Shown here in pieces: positions 46,135 through 61,187 of a stretch of 64,000 nucleotides of DNA. Origin of the DNA: Siphlonurus alternatus (Eukaryota > Arthropoda > Insecta > Ephemeroptera > Siphlonuridae); contig OX463788.1 in NCBI GenBank assembly GCA_949825025.1, positions 23,509,069 to 23,573,068 on the forward strand, given 5' to 3'. The notes beneath the pieces are model-generated. The model was not told where the DNA came from, made no database searches, and was given only the letters and a program-made list of their open reading frames with translations. Made by a program: the position numbers and the translations under genes. Within the stretch, counting starts at the first letter, position 1; each line of letters opens with the position of its first letter.

Positions 46135-46467
46135 CTAAATCTTCTGACACTCGATTAGATCGCAACAGAGGACGAACTTATATGTTCTTATAACATATGG
46201 ATCATTCCAAAATTGCAATTTTTTTTTTAAGTAATCTGCATTCTTGATACCATCCATGTTATAAGAATTTTTAAGTTCATCCTGTAATAAATATATACGA
46301 TCTAATCGAGTGACATTTAGGATTGCATCAAATTTTTTTGTGTAGCTATATGTTACGACGTGATTTTCATTCTTCCAGAGGTGATTGCATATTGTGCGGT
46401 GAGGTGACGTAATATACTGTTGCACTCTAGGCTGCAGCCTCTGACATTTTCCTGATGTCAGCTGGTA
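46135..46467 (-). CDS. 112-codon open frame of unknown function (unit B)
   Basis: Open from 46467 to the stop at 46135 with no in-frame ATG near its start, so if real it is an exon. The peptide is mixed in composition (LDRIYLLQDELKNSYNMDG, KLQFWNDPYVIRTYKFVLCC) and not a simple repeat. It lies in the 2.65-kb segment absent from A-type units. Weak acceptor-like CAG sites precede it. I do not recognise the family. It may be a captured host exon or chance. Confidence 0.35.
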   Translation of the reverse strand, partial: YQLTSGKCQRLQPRVQQYITSPHRTICNHLWKNENHVVTYSYTKKFDAILNVTRLDRIYLLQDELKNSYNMDGIKNADYLKKKLQFWNDPYVIRTYKFVLCCDLIECQKI

Positions 46468-46888
46468 TCAAGCCTCTGGTACCTGGTTTTTTTTTTCCCC
46501 GGTATGGATTGGTACTCCGATTTGATAAATAGATAATGTAAATGTATTTAAAACCAATTTAAAGAATATTCTCATTAACAAAGTACTCCATTCTGTAAAA
46601 ATACTAATCCTAATCCTAAAATACAAAAATATGTTTTGTCGGAAGATGTATTACGCGTGTAGTGTTATTTTTTAGTTATTTTTGTATTATTATTTTTCCA
46701 TGAATTCTTATTTCAATATTATTGATGCTATTGTTTTTGTTCGTGTTTTAGTTATATCTATAATTATTTTTATATTGACGTAATCCATGATTTAATTGTA
46801 TTATATAATATCAGTGGTGTGTCCGATCCGAGTCATGAACTGAGATTTCATGGAACGAGGCTGACAAAACATATTATATTATATAATG

Positions 46889-46946
<58 letters not shown>

Positions 46947-48993
46947 GTGACAAAAAATAAATAATTAAAATAAAATCTTATTGGCAATGAAATTAAGAAT
47001 ATATGATTATTGATTATACAATATATAAAATAAAATGAAATTTGATTATTATATTTATACGTAAAAAACTAATTGAAATATAAAAATAACGAAAATCCTA
47101 AAATATTTTTTTTAATATTGAAGAAAGAAAATAATTAATTTAATTAAAGATGAACTAATTTATATCATGTAACATGGTGGGAAATATAGTAAAAATAAAT
47201 TATATAAATTCTTAAATTATGCTATTCTAAATTGCTCGCGTGGCCACGTCTGGAGGCGGATTGGCCGGCTAATTAAGAAACAAACGCCTCCAGGCGTATA
47301 GCTATAATATATATTTATATGCGTATACTTTCAATGTTTCCTTTTTTTTACAAAAATATTTCGCAAACACTTTCATCCATGCATGCACATAAACAGAGGA
47401 AAATATTCCGACTAGCATAATTTTGTACTAATTAATTGATATCCTGCAGTAATTTACTCATTTTTTTGTTAATATTTTATATATAAGCCTGTACAAACAC
47501 AAATACACGATGCAATTTTGCTTACAATTTTCCTTTACAACAGAATTTCATCCCCATGCAAACATGCAAGTATGGAGTTGAATTTAACTTGTAAATTAAA
47601 ATTGTATCGTGTTAAAATACCGGCTTTAAAATACATCATATACAGACTGGGCCAGGAATAGTGTTCAGATCTCATGCTAAAATTTGGGCAGGTTTGCCAG
47701 GTTAATTAATTAGCAATGAGCTATACAAAGTTGAAATTTGGCATACGTATAGCCAAGGGGTTTAAGTTTTTTTTTTTTTTTTTCATGTGCTAAAAAAAAT
47801 ATATTATTTCATACCTTTGTAGGGGTGGATTCACACTATTTGCACTGCTTTATATTATATATTAGGATTTCCATGTTAAATTTAATTAATTCATGGAAAA
47901 ATTTTGTCCGATTTGCACAAAAATTATTTTTTAAGCGTTTCAGAGCACATTGAATCTAATGGTATAGTTTAAAAAGTGGTGAAAAAAAAAACCTAATGAG
48001 ATAGTAACCCTTACTACGTGGAAAAATGATGCTATTAAAATTTTGATTACGCCACTGAAACGAGTTCTTTTTTTTACCCCAGAAACAACCTTTGAATGTT
48101 TTCAATCAAAGCAAGTTAAGGATATAATTTTTAGAGGTTGGAATTTCACACCTAAAAATTAAATCCTTAACTTGCTCCGTTTAAAAAAAATTTAAATATT
48201 GTTTTTGGGGTAACAAAATGAGCCTGATAGAGTGGGATAGTCAAAATTTTGATAACATATATTGCACTAGCTATTATTTTTCACGTAAAGTTCCTTATCT
48301 CATTGGGGGTACTTTTCACCACGTTTAAAATCACAGCGGCCATTAGATTCAGCGTGCTCTGAAAACCCTTTAAAAATAATTTTAGTGCCAAAATCTTACA
48401 AAAATTTTCAATCAACTTAATTTAACATGAAAACCCCACAACGAAAGAAGTGTAAATCGTGAATCCACCCCTAAAAAGGCATGAAATAATAATTTCAAAT
48501 TTTTTTAGCAGATTTATAAAAACTTATAACACTTGGCTATATATATATAATATATTATAATATATGCGGGTCTGTATATTATATACAGGCCAGGTCTTTA
48601 ATACTTATTTTTACGATTGACCTAACATTACTTTCCTTCCGAAATGACAATAAGCGGCTTATAGACATGCAGATAGAATAAATTTAACGTGCATAAATAA
48701 ATTATTTGATTTTTTTAATGTGTTATTTTTATAATATTTAAAATAAATGTACCTGTTTTTGCACTACATTTTCCAATTTAAACTTGAATTAATAAAGTCT
48801 ACAGCTCGTACTGTAAAAGTACAATATCTAGCTTATTATTTTTATTTATGTTATTTTACATTCGTTCTATGATACTGATGATACACTCTACTTTTATACA
48901 CACTGTAGTCACACCACATTCTACTATAGTAGTCATATTGACATACTCATGAAGGATAAAAGTGGCAGATACGGTGACAAAGACAAGGTAGTA

Positions 48994-49119
<126 letters not shown>

Positions 49120-49335
49120 GTTTTGCCGATATATATTTTATAATATATATAGTTGAATTTTGTTTCAAAATCTAATTTATTATACAAGTTAGATTATAAT
49201 TATTATAATAAAATTATTCTTTGAAGTACTTGATAATTGTCTTTTTTTTTTAAAGAATCTGAAGTTTTTTTTTTTCTTTTCAAGTATTGATGGCCATAAA
49301 CGTAACGTCTATCATTGATGGCATTATGAAAGAAT

Positions 49336-49415
<80 letters not shown>

Positions 49416-50437
49416 GGCAGCGGACTCCGCCGAAGAGACTCAGGAGTCAGCCTCTCCGTCTCTCTTTACTCATGCTGCTCACTGCACCCAGTCAATGGAT
49501 GTAACGGGAATATATTAGCCCCCTTCCCTTCCACCCCCAGCTCTCTCCGCACCTTTACTTCGCAAAGAATTTTGTACAGTCAACAACAAGCAAATAACGA
49601 CCCACACCGTGTATAGTAAAGATTTTTTTTACGTTCAAAATGAACATAAAATGTGGTATACATTATTTGATAATTATTAGTATTAATTAATATGTTCTAC
49701 ATAAGTTATATTGATTTTATTTATAATTTAAATTATGATTATAAATAAAAAATAATAAATAAAATAAAACTATGTTTTTCGGATTTTTGCGGAAATTAAT
49801 ACCTTGCATGATGCATGACTATAATACGTCACATGCTGATCGAGCACAATCATATAAGGTGAACAAAAAAATAAGACAAAATACTTTTATGCAGCGAAAG
49901 CTTTAATTATTACACGTCATTAAAATAATTTTAATGCAGATTTTCCATTACCTATAATGTCCTAATAATTCATGCGCGCACTCTCTAACTAATATTAAAT
50001 ATTTTAAATAATAATAATGACAGTTGTTTATTGAGAATATAAGTAAAAAGTACAAAAACCCAAAGGGTAAAAAAGGATATCTCATTCACAGAAGTGTCCA
50101 GTCACCCAAAAAACAAAAAATAATACCATGCAGATATTTCAATTGCATGAAAATACTCTTTCGTCAAAATACTCACAAAATCGTAACAATTAAATTAAAG
50201 AATATTAAACAGCGCGCATATATTAGAAATAAGGGTACGTCTCTTGGTGCCTTGGTGGATTCAGGGAGTGAATTAAAAACAGAGACTAATCTAAGAAATT
50301 AATTATTAAGATTGTGTTGTTGCATTTGTTGCAAGTGAAGGTGAGGGATCAAACCATCCATGGATTTTCATACATACAGTATGCATATATGCATAATGCA
50401 TAAATTAATTAAATCCGTATAATATATAATATTTTTT

Positions 50438-50480
<43 letters not shown>

Positions 50481-50523
50481 CTTATTTTTCCGGCTATTTT
50501 TTTTTCTGGGGTGTTAAATACAT

Positions 50524-50748
50524 GGTAAGCGGACGAAATACCTCCGGACAAAATACCCCGGCCCGTCTGGACGAAATACCCCCTAGCTTTTAAGTGTAGT
50601 AACTATATTATTTATTTTGAGATTATGACTATATACTTCGTGTTATTTTTAATTTAATTATAAAAGCCCCCTTTCCACAAAATTGGCTGTCCGGTTTCTT
50701 CCGATTCAAAAAAGGGGTTATTTTGTCCGGGGGTATTTCGTCCGTGAA
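50524..50748. mobile_element. 225-bp MITE with ~10-bp duplication (unit B)
   Basis: Inverted ends share CGGACGAAATACC and GGTATTTCGTCCG. TTAAATACAT is repeated at 50514-50523 and 50749-50758. A and A' have a single TTAAAT-type site. A 9-10-bp duplication suits the Mutator (MULE) group. The left half repeats GGACGAAATACCCC and GGACAAAATA words. Confidence 0.75.
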
Positions 50749-51060
50749 TTAAATACATTGCTGCATGGTGGCACAGCATGAGATTTTTTTTTTTTTTACG
50801 ATGTATTTTGTAGCACTCTTTTACACTTTTTCCCACTAATTATAAAAGAGTTAATTGTAGGTCGCTTTTGACACCTTCCGCCAGTATTAATATAGCTAAG
50901 TGTTTAAACATAATTTTCATGCATTTCGGGATCTTTTATTATAGGGGGAATTGTCGCTCCCGTGCACCCACTATAGCCCACTAGAGCTGTTCGTGGATCC
51001 ATAATTTTAAATTTAAATATAGCATGCTGAATGCATTTAAAAAACTTTCATTTCTCATAT

Positions 51061-51371
51061 GGAGTATCGACCTCAATACTTTTTATTGCAGAAATGGATA
51101 GAGGGTGAAAAGTTATGATACTCTGATTTTTTCAGATTTTTTAGAGCCCTGGAACTATTTTTAAAAAATTATTGAAAGTCCTTTTTGTGACGTCACGCGG
51201 CGGCAAGTCCTATCTTTTTCTTAAGGCGTCTCGTGACGTCACAAAAAGAACTTTCAATCATTTATTTAAAAGTAGTTCCCAAGCTCTAAAAAATCTGAAA
51301 AAAATCAGGGTATCATAACTTTGCACCTTCTATCCATTTCTGCAATAAAAAAAAATTGAGGTCGATACTCC
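51061..51371. mobile_element. M2 MITE with AT duplication (unit B)
   Basis: Tips GGAGTATCGACCTCAA and TTGAGGTCGATACTCC, flanked by AT at 51059-51060 and 51372-51373. A reads CAACAATATGAG straight through. Two TGACGTCA sites flank its centre. This copy defines the family boundaries. Confidence 0.88.
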
Positions 51372-52572
51372 ATTGTTGAAATTAATCCAGCCTTTAATTA
51401 TAATATTATATTATATAATATTATAATTCCGTAATGAACAGTTAGCATTAAACATTTTTATTGCAAGAAATTAATAGAGGGTACAAAATTACGGCACTCT
51501 GAATTTTCTTAGTTTTTTTTCTGAAACCGGTAAATATTTTTAAATAATTAATTATTATTGAATGATTTGCCACGCTTTCTGGAGAAGTATATTAGGTATT
51601 AGGTTAATACCCATTATGGCCATTATATCCTTTTTATTACTAGCCGTGACCAGTGCTTTCAATTATTAATTATTTAAATTGATTCCTGCAGGTCTCAGAA
51701 AAATGTAAAAAAAAAAAAAAAAAAAAAAATCACAGAGTAGCATGATTTTTACCATCTATACACTTTTGCAATGAAATTTTTTTATCCTAACTGCCCACTC
51801 AATGATATTTATATTATACAGCTTAATATTTATATACTATATATAATATAAAAATGGGGGCATACATGACCAAAAATACCAAAGTATACAGTATCAACCA
51901 TCATGCAATATAACAACTATTATATATAATATATAATACATATATAATAATACCGAATGCCTATTAATTAATCTGCATGTCGCTACTGAAAATTATATAT
52001 TATAAAATTTTACATAACATATGTATGTAATATTGTAAAGATAAAATCCGATATAATACATGACGTATTTTTATCATATAATATTATATAAATTTAATAT
52101 ATACATGCATTAATTAAAATTAATTACTTTATCTATACCAAGCTCCATTAATTTTATGATATATATTGCATTGCAGGCAAAATTTTAACGGACAAACTAA
52201 CAGAACCTTAACATATAATTATTTAATTTAAAATTAATATATATATATTATAGTTCCGCAAATCAAAAAAATTTGAAAAAATTCAAAATGTTATAATTTG
52301 ATAACCCCTTTTTGCAATAAATAAATTCATGTAAGTTATCTATTAATACAATTTATAATTTAAATGCAATTTTAATAAAAATTAAAAATTATTTTTAAAT
52401 TGGATCGAGCATTAATTGGAGCAAAATTAATTGAAAAATGTGTAATTTCATATTATTTGAATGTATATATAAAACAAAAATAAAATATTCATGCATGATC
52501 GATGTGTATTGTATTCTTAATTAATATTAGCGAAAGCTATAATATATATATATATATATATATATACTTAAA

Positions 52573-52582
52573 TATATTTGCA

Positions 52583-52644
<62 letters not shown>

Positions 52645-52655
52645 TGCAAATAAAT
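52573..52655. repeat. (TA)n array inside an inverted repeat (unit B)
   Basis: TTTGCATGATATA before and TATCATGCAAA after a pure TA run. The same arrangement is mirrored at about 53978-54058 in B'. Confidence 0.85.
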
Positions 52656-53304
52656 TTAAGTTTCATTTCAATTAAATACGTACTATCCTATTATTACTAT
52701 ACATATTATACATCCTATATACATAATTTAAATTTATGCTACATGCACCGAGACCTATAAAATATAAATAATATATAATGAACTAATTTTTAATTTTATA
52801 TGAAAAATTAAAGAAAATATTTTCCTTCTATCACGTTCAATAATTATACGATAATTAATTTAATTATTAATTTGCCATGCATGCAGAAACACGTACATTA
52901 ATTTACGCACTTAAATTAAAAGAATTGAAAACTGCGTGCATTGCATGTACTAAATTTTTCTAATTATTTAAAAATCACAAAATCCATGCACTACACGAAT
53001 AAAATATAGCAAGAGCACATCAATGTCATCAATCATATCTCATATCACTCGCAGCGTCGGCAGTCGAACTATACTACCAACCTGTCTGAAAGTTCTCATA
53101 ACACTGAACACTGATCGGCTCTTTCAAAATAATTTAGCTTACTTAAATATATAAAAAAAAAAATCAACCAGTGAACGCAATTGTCATCTAGTGTTAAGAA
53201 GTGCAACTACGTCTAAAAGGGAAAATATCCTGCTACTTGTAGCAATCGATTATTTCGGGCGATATGATTTTCGACGCTACGCAATTTCGGGTCATCGCAT
53301 GCCA

Positions 53305-53326
53305 CCCGGATTGTAGAAGAATCGGG
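53305..53326. other. R-R palindrome centre
   Basis: Units B and B' meet R to R across 22 bp: inverted CCCG/CGGG enclosing the 14-nt loop GATTGTAGAAGAAT (53309-53322). Apart from this loop the inverted repeat continues without interruption into both ~10-kb arms. Confidence 0.9.
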
Positions 53327-53985
53327 TGGCATGCGATGACCCGAAATTGCGTAGCGTCGAAAATCATATCGCCCGAAATAATCGATTGCTACAAGTAGCA
53401 GGATATTTTCCCTTTTAGACGTAGTTGCACTTCTTAACACTAGATGACAATTGCGTTCACTGGTTGATTTTTTTTTTATATATTTAAGTAAGCTAAATTA
53501 TTTTGAAAGAGCCGATCAGTGTTCAGTGTTATGAGAACTTTCAGACAGGTTCGTAGTATAGTTCGACTGCCGACGCTGCGAGTGATATGAGATATGATTG
53601 ATGACATTGATGTGCTCTTGCTATATTTTATTCGTGTAGTGCATGGATTTTGTGATTTTTAAATAATTAGAAAAATTTAGTACATGCAATGCACGCAGTT
53701 TTCAATTCTTTTAATTTAAGTGCGTAAATTAATGTACGTGTTTCTGCATGCATGGCAAATTAATAATTAAATTAATTATCGTATAATTATTGAACGTGAT
53801 AGAAGGAAAATATTTTCTTTAATTTTTCATATAAAATTAAAAATTAGTTCATTATATATTATTTATATTTTATAGGTCTCGGTGCATGTAGCATAAATTT
53901 AAATTATGTATATAGGATGTATAATATGTATAGTAATAATAGTATAGTACGTATTTAATTGAAATGAAACTTAAATTTATTTGCA

Positions 53986-54051
<66 letters not shown>

Positions 54052-54066
54052 TGCAAATATATTTAA

Positions 54067-54107
<41 letters not shown>

Positions 54108-55267
54108 CTTTCGCTAATATTAATTAAGAATACAATACACATCGATCATGCATGAATATTTTTGTTTTATATATACATTCAAATAATATGAAATTACACA
54201 TTTTTCAATTAATTTTGCTCCAATTAATGCTCGATCCAATTTAAAAATAATTTTTAATTTTTATTAAAATTGCATTTAAATTATAAATTGTATTATAGAT
54301 AACTTACATGAATTTATTTATTGCAAAAAGGGGTTATCAAATTATAACATTTTGAATTTTTTCAAATTTTTTTGATTTGCGGAACTATAATATATATATA
54401 TTAATTTTAAATTAAATAATTATATATTAAGGTTCTGTTAGTTTGTCCGTTAAAATTTTGCCTGCAATGCAATATATATCATAAAATTAATGGAGCTTGG
54501 TATAGATAAAGTAATTAATTTTAAATAATGCATGTATATATTAAATTTATATAATATTATATGATAAAAATACGTAATGTATTATATCGGATTTTATCTT
54601 TACAATATTACATACATATGTTATGTAAAATTTTATATTATATAATTTTCAGTAGCGACATGCAGATTAATTAATAGGCACTCGGTATTATTATATATGT
54701 ATTATATATTATATATAATAGTTGTTATATTGCATGATGGTTGATACTGTATACTTTGGTATTTTTGGTCATGTATGCCCCCATTTTTATATTATATATA
54801 GTATATAAATATTAAGCTGTATAATATAAATATCATTGAGTGGGCAGTTAGGATAAAAAAATTTCATTGCAAAAGTGTATAGATGGTAAAAATCATGCTA
54901 CTCTGTGATTTTTTTTTTTTTTTTTTTTTTTTACATTTTTCTGAGACCTGCAGGAATCAATTTAAATAATTAATAATTGAAAGCACTGGTCACGGCTAGT
55001 AATAAAAAGGATATAATGGCCATAATGGGTATTAACCTAATACCTAATATACTTCTCCAGAAAGCGTGGCAAATCATTCAATAATAATTAATTATTTAAA
55101 AATATTTACCGGTTTCAGAAAAAAAACTAAGAAAATTCAGAGTGCCGTAATTTTGTACCCTCTATTAATTTCTTGCAATAAAAATGTTTAATGCTAACTG
55201 TTCATTACGGAATTATAATATTATATAATATAATATTATAATTAAAGGCTGGATTAATTTCAACAAT

Positions 55268-55578
55268 GGAGTATCGACCTCAATTTTTTTTTATTGCAGA
55301 AATGGATAGAAGGTGCAAAGTTATGATACCCTGATTTTTTTCAGATTTTTTAGAGCTTGGGAACTACTTTTAAATAAATGATTGAAAGTTCTTTTTGTGA
55401 CGTCACGAGACGCCTTAAGAAAAAGATAGGACTTGCCGCCGCGTGACGTCACAAAAAGGACTTTCAATAATTTTTTAAAAATAGTTCCAGGGCTCTAAAA
55501 AATCTGAAAAAATCAGAGTATCATAACTTTTCACCCTCTATCCATTTCTGCAATAAAAAGTATTGAGGTCGATACTCC
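55268..55578. mobile_element. M2 MITE with AT duplication (unit B')
   Basis: Mirror of 51061-51371; AT at 55266-55267 and 55579-55580. Confidence 0.88.
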
Positions 55579-55890
55579 ATATGAGAAATGAAAGTTTTTT
55601 AAATGCATTCAGCATGCTATATTTAAATTTAAAATTATGGATCCACGAACAGCTCTAGTGGGCTATAGTGGGTGCACGGGAGCGACAATTCCCCCTATAA
55701 TAAAAGATCCCGAAATGCATGAAAATTATGTTTAAACACTTAGCTATATTAATACTGGCGGAAGGTGTCAAAAGCGACCTACAATTAACTCTTTTATAAT
55801 TAGTGGGAAAAAGTGTAAAAGAGTGCTACAAAATACATCGTAAAAAAAAAAAAAATCTCATGCTGTGCCACCATGCAGCAATGTATTTAA

Positions 55891-56115
55891 TTCACGGACG
55901 AAATACCCCCGGACAAAATAACCCCTTTTTTGAATCGGAAGAAACCGGACAGCCAATTTTGTGGAAAGGGGGCTTTTATAATTAAATTAAAAATAACACG
56001 AAGTATATAGTCATAATCTCAAAATAAATAATAAAGTTACTGCACTTAAAAGCTAGGGGGTATTTCGTCCAGACGGGCCGGGGTATTTTGTCCGGAGGTA
56101 TTTCGTCCGCTTACC
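55891..56115. mobile_element. 225-bp MITE with ~10-bp duplication (unit B')
   Basis: Mirror of 50524-50748; ATGTATTTAA at 55881-55890 and 56116-56125. Confidence 0.75.
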
Positions 56116-56158
56116 ATGTATTTAACACCCCAGAAAAAAAAATAGCCGGAAAAATAAG

Positions 56159-56221
<63 letters not shown>

Positions 56222-57243
56222 AAAAAATATTATATATTATACGGATTTAATTAATTTATGCATTATGCATATATGCATACTGTATGTATGAAAATCCATG
56301 GATGGTTTGATCCCTCACCTTCACTTGCAACAAATGCAACAACACAATCTTAATAATTAATTTCTTAGATTAGTCTCTGTTTTTAATTCACTCCCTGAAT
56401 CCACCAAGGCACCAAGAGACGTACCCTTATTTCTAATATATGCGCGCTGTTTAATATTCTTTAATTTAATTGTTACGATTTTGTGAGTATTTTGACGAAA
56501 GAGTATTTTCATGCAATTGAAATATCTGCATGGTATTATTTTTTGTTTTTTGGGTGACTGGACACTTCTGTGAATGAGATATCCTTTTTTACCCTTTGGG
56601 TTTTTGTACTTTTTACTTATATTCTCAATAAACAACTGTCATTATTATTATTTAAAATATTTAATATTAGTTAGAGAGTGCGCGCATGAATTATTAGGAC
56701 ATTATAGGTAATGGAAAATCTGCATTAAAATTATTTTAATGACGTGTAATAATTAAAGCTTTCGCTGCATAAAAGTATTTTGTCTTATTTTTTTGTTCAC
56801 CTTATATGATTGTGCTCGATCAGCATGTGACGTATTATAGTCATGCATCATGCAAGGTATTAATTTCCGCAAAAATCCGAAAAACATAGTTTTATTTTAT
56901 TTATTATTTTTTATTTATAATCATAATTTAAATTATAAATAAAATCAATATAACTTATGTAGAACATATTAATTAATACTAATAATTATCAAATAATGTA
57001 TACCACATTTTATGTTCATTTTGAACGTAAAAAAAATCTTTACTATACACGGTGTGGGTCGTTATTTGCTTGTTGTTGACTGTACAAAATTCTTTGCGAA
57101 GTAAAGGTGCGGAGAGAGCTGGGGGTGGAAGGGAAGGGGGCTAATATATTCCCGTTACATCCATTGACTGGGTGCAGTGAGCAGCATGAGTAAAGAGAGA
57201 CAGAGAGGCTGACTCCTGAGTCTCTTCGGCGGAGTCCGCTGCC

Positions 57244-57393
<150 letters not shown>

Positions 57394-57609
57394 ATTCTTT
57401 CATAATGCCATCAATGATAGACGTTACGTTTATGGCCATCAATACTTGAAAAGAAAAAAAAAAACTTCAGATTCTTTAAAAAAAAAAGACAATTATCAAG
57501 TACTTCAAAGAATAATTTTATTATAATAATTATAATCTAACTTGTATAATAAATTAGATTTTGAAACAAAATTCAACTATATATATTATAAAATATATAT
57601 CGGCAAAAC

Positions 57610-57748
<139 letters not shown>

Positions 57749-60243
57749 ACTACCTTGTCTTTGTCACCTTATCTGCCACTTTTATCTTTCATGAGTATGT
57801 CAATATGACTACTATAGTAGAATGTGGTGTGACTACAGTGTGTATAAAAGTAATGTGTATCATCAGTATCATAGAACGAATGTAAAATAACATAAATAAA
57901 AATAATAAGCTAGATATTGTACTTTTACAGTACGAGCTGTAGACTTTATTAATTCAAGTTTAAATTGGAAAATGTAGTGCAAAAACAGGTACACATGCAT
58001 TTATTTTAAATATTATAAAAATAACACATTAAAAAAATCAAATAATTTATTTATGCACGTTAAATTTATTCTATCTGCATGTCTATAAGCCGCTTATTGT
58101 CATTTCGGAAGGAAAGTAATGTTAGGTCAATCGTAAAAATAAGTATTAAAGACCTGGCCTGTATATAATATACAGACCCGCATATATTATAATATATTAT
58201 ATATATATAGCCAAGTGTTATAAGTTTTTATAAATCTGCTAAAAAAATTTGAAATTATTATTTCATGCCTTTTTAGGGGTGGATTCACGATTTACACTTC
58301 TTTCGTTGTGGGGTTTTCATGTTAAATTAAGTTGATTGAAAATTTTTGTAAGATTTTGGCACTAAAATTATTTTTAAAGGGTTTTCAGAGCACGCTGAAT
58401 CTAATGGCCGCTGTGATTTTAAACGTGGTGAAAAGTACCCCCAATGAGATAAGGAACTTTACGTGAAAAATAATAGCTAGTGCAATATATGTTATCAAAA
58501 TTTTGACTATCCCACTCTATCAGGCTCATTTTGTTACCCCAAAAACAATATTTAAATTTTTTTTAAACGGAGCAAGTTAAGGATTTAATTTTTAGGTGTG
58601 AAATTCCAACCTCTAAAAATTATATCCTTAACTTGCTTTGATTGAAAACATTCAAAGGTTGTTTCTGGGGTAAAAAAAAGAACTCGTTTCAGTGGCGTAA
58701 TCAAAATTTTAATAGCATCATTTTTCCACGTAGTAAGGGTTACTATCTCATTAGGTTTTTTTTTTCACCACTTTTTAAACTATACCATTAGATTCAATGT
58801 GCTCTGAAACGCTTAAAAAATAATTTTTGTGCAAATCGGACAAAATTTTTCCATGAATTAATTAAATTTAACATGGAAATCCTAATATATAATATAAAGC
58901 AGTGCAAATAGTGTGAATCCACCCCTACAAAGGTATGAAATAATATATTTTTTTTAGCACATGAAAAAAAAAAAAAAACTTAAACCCCTTGGCTATACGT
59001 ATGCCAAATTTCAACTTTGTATAGCTCATTGCTAATTAATTAACCTGGCAAACCTGCCCAAATTTTAGCATGAGATCTGAACACTATTCCTGGCCCAGTC
59101 TGTATATGATGTATTTTAAAGCCGGTATTTTAACACGATACAATTTTAATTTACAAGTTAAATTCAACTCCATACTTGCATGTTTGCATGGGGATGAAAT
59201 TCTGTTGTAAAGGAAAATTGTAAGCAAAATTGCATCGTGTATTTGTGTTTGTACAGGCTTATATATAAAATATTAACAAAAAAATGAGTAAATTACTGCA
59301 GGATATCAATTAATTAGTACAAAATTATGCTAGTCGGAATATTTTCCTCTGTTTATGTGCATGCATGGATGAAAGTGTTTGCGAAATATTTTTGTAAAAA
59401 AAAGGAAACATTGAAAGTATACGCATATAAATATGTATTATAGCTATACGCCTGGAGGCGTTTGTTTCTTAATTAGCCGGCCAATCCGCCTCCAGACGTG
59501 GCCACGCGAGCAATTTAGAATAGCATAATTTAAGAATTTATATAATTTATTTTTACTATATTTCCCACCATGTTACATGATATAAATTAGTTCATCTTTA
59601 ATTAAATTAATTATTTTCTTTCTTCAATATTAAAAAAAATATTTTAGGATTTTCGTTATTTTTATATTTCAATTAGTTTTTTACGTATAAATATAATAAT
59701 CAAATTTCATTTTATTTTATATATTGTATAATCAATAATCATATATTCTTAATTTCATTGCCAATAAGATTTTATTTTAATTATTTATTTTTTGTCACGT
59801 ATATATATATATATATATATAACATTATATAATATAATATGTTTTGTCAGCCTCGTTCCATGAAATCTCAGTTCATGACTCGGATCGGACACACCACTGA
59901 TATTATATAATACAATTAAATCATGGATTACGTCAATATAAAAATAATTATAGATATAACTAAAACACGAACAAAAACAATAGCATCAATAATATTGAAA
60001 TAAGAATTCATGGAAAAATAATAATACAAAAATAACTAAAAAATAACACTACACGCATAATACATCTTCCGACAAAACATATTTTTGTATTTTAGGATTA
60101 GGATTAGTATTTTTACAGAATGGAGTACTTTGTTAATGAGAATATTCTTTAAATTGGTTTTAAATACATTTACATTATCTATTTATCAAATCGGAGTACC
60201 AATCCATACCGGGGAAAAAAAAAACCAGGTACCAGAGGCTTGA

Positions 60244-60576
60244 TACCAGCTGACATCAGGAAAATGTCAGAGGCTGCAGCCTAGAGTGCAACAGTATATT
60301 ACGTCACCTCACCGCACAATATGCAATCACCTCTGGAAGAATGAAAATCACGTCGTAACATATAGCTACACAAAAAAATTTGATGCAATCCTAAATGTCA
60401 CTCGATTAGATCGTATATATTTATTACAGGATGAACTTAAAAATTCTTATAACATGGATGGTATCAAGAATGCAGATTACTTAAAAAAAAAATTGCAATT
60501 TTGGAATGATCCATATGTTATAAGAACATATAAGTTCGTCCTCTGTTGCGATCTAATCGAGTGTCAGAAGATTTAG
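60244..60576 (+). CDS. 112-codon open frame of unknown function (unit B')
   Basis: Mirror of 46135-46467, giving the same peptide. Identity between two arms that are themselves nearly identical is not evidence of selection. It is bounded upstream by an in-frame TGA at 60241-60243. Confidence 0.35.
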   Translation, partial: YQLTSGKCQRLQPRVQQYITSPHRTICNHLWKNENHVVTYSYTKKFDAILNVTRLDRIYLLQDELKNSYNMDGIKNADYLKKKLQFWNDPYVIRTYKFVLCCDLIECQKI

Positions 60577-60582
60577 AGTTCT

Positions 60583-60652
<70 letters not shown>

Positions 60653-61042
60653 TATATATATAAATATATTTAAAATAAGAATATAAATTTAAGGCTCCAC
60701 GAGCCTTGCATGAGGCCTGCTGTATAATCACCATACCACTATTATAAAATCACTTTTGAATAGCATGTGTATTCCAAATTTTAATCACGTTGCTCAATTA
60801 AGTTATTAAGTATATATTAGTGTGTATATACTATTGACTATTGACAAATAGTTAAAATACCATAAACGTAACGTTTATGAAAAATACGCATACAGAACGT
60901 AACAGAACTAAATTTTTCTCAAATATTATTAGAAGTTGAAATGGAATTAAACGTTTCCTTTAATCTGTTTTTTTTTTAATCAGCAATATGCAATGAATCT
61001 CAAAATGTCTCAAATGGAAATTAGCATGGCAAGTCGAGCAGA

Positions 61043-61187
<145 letters not shown>

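Noticed and set aside
50024..50302. Frame with LVDSGSEL, resembling a retroviral-type aspartic protease motif
   Set aside because: The hallmark context (hydrophobic-hydrophobic-G after the motif, flap region) is absent, the A-type units do not keep the frame, and no other Pol domains are near.
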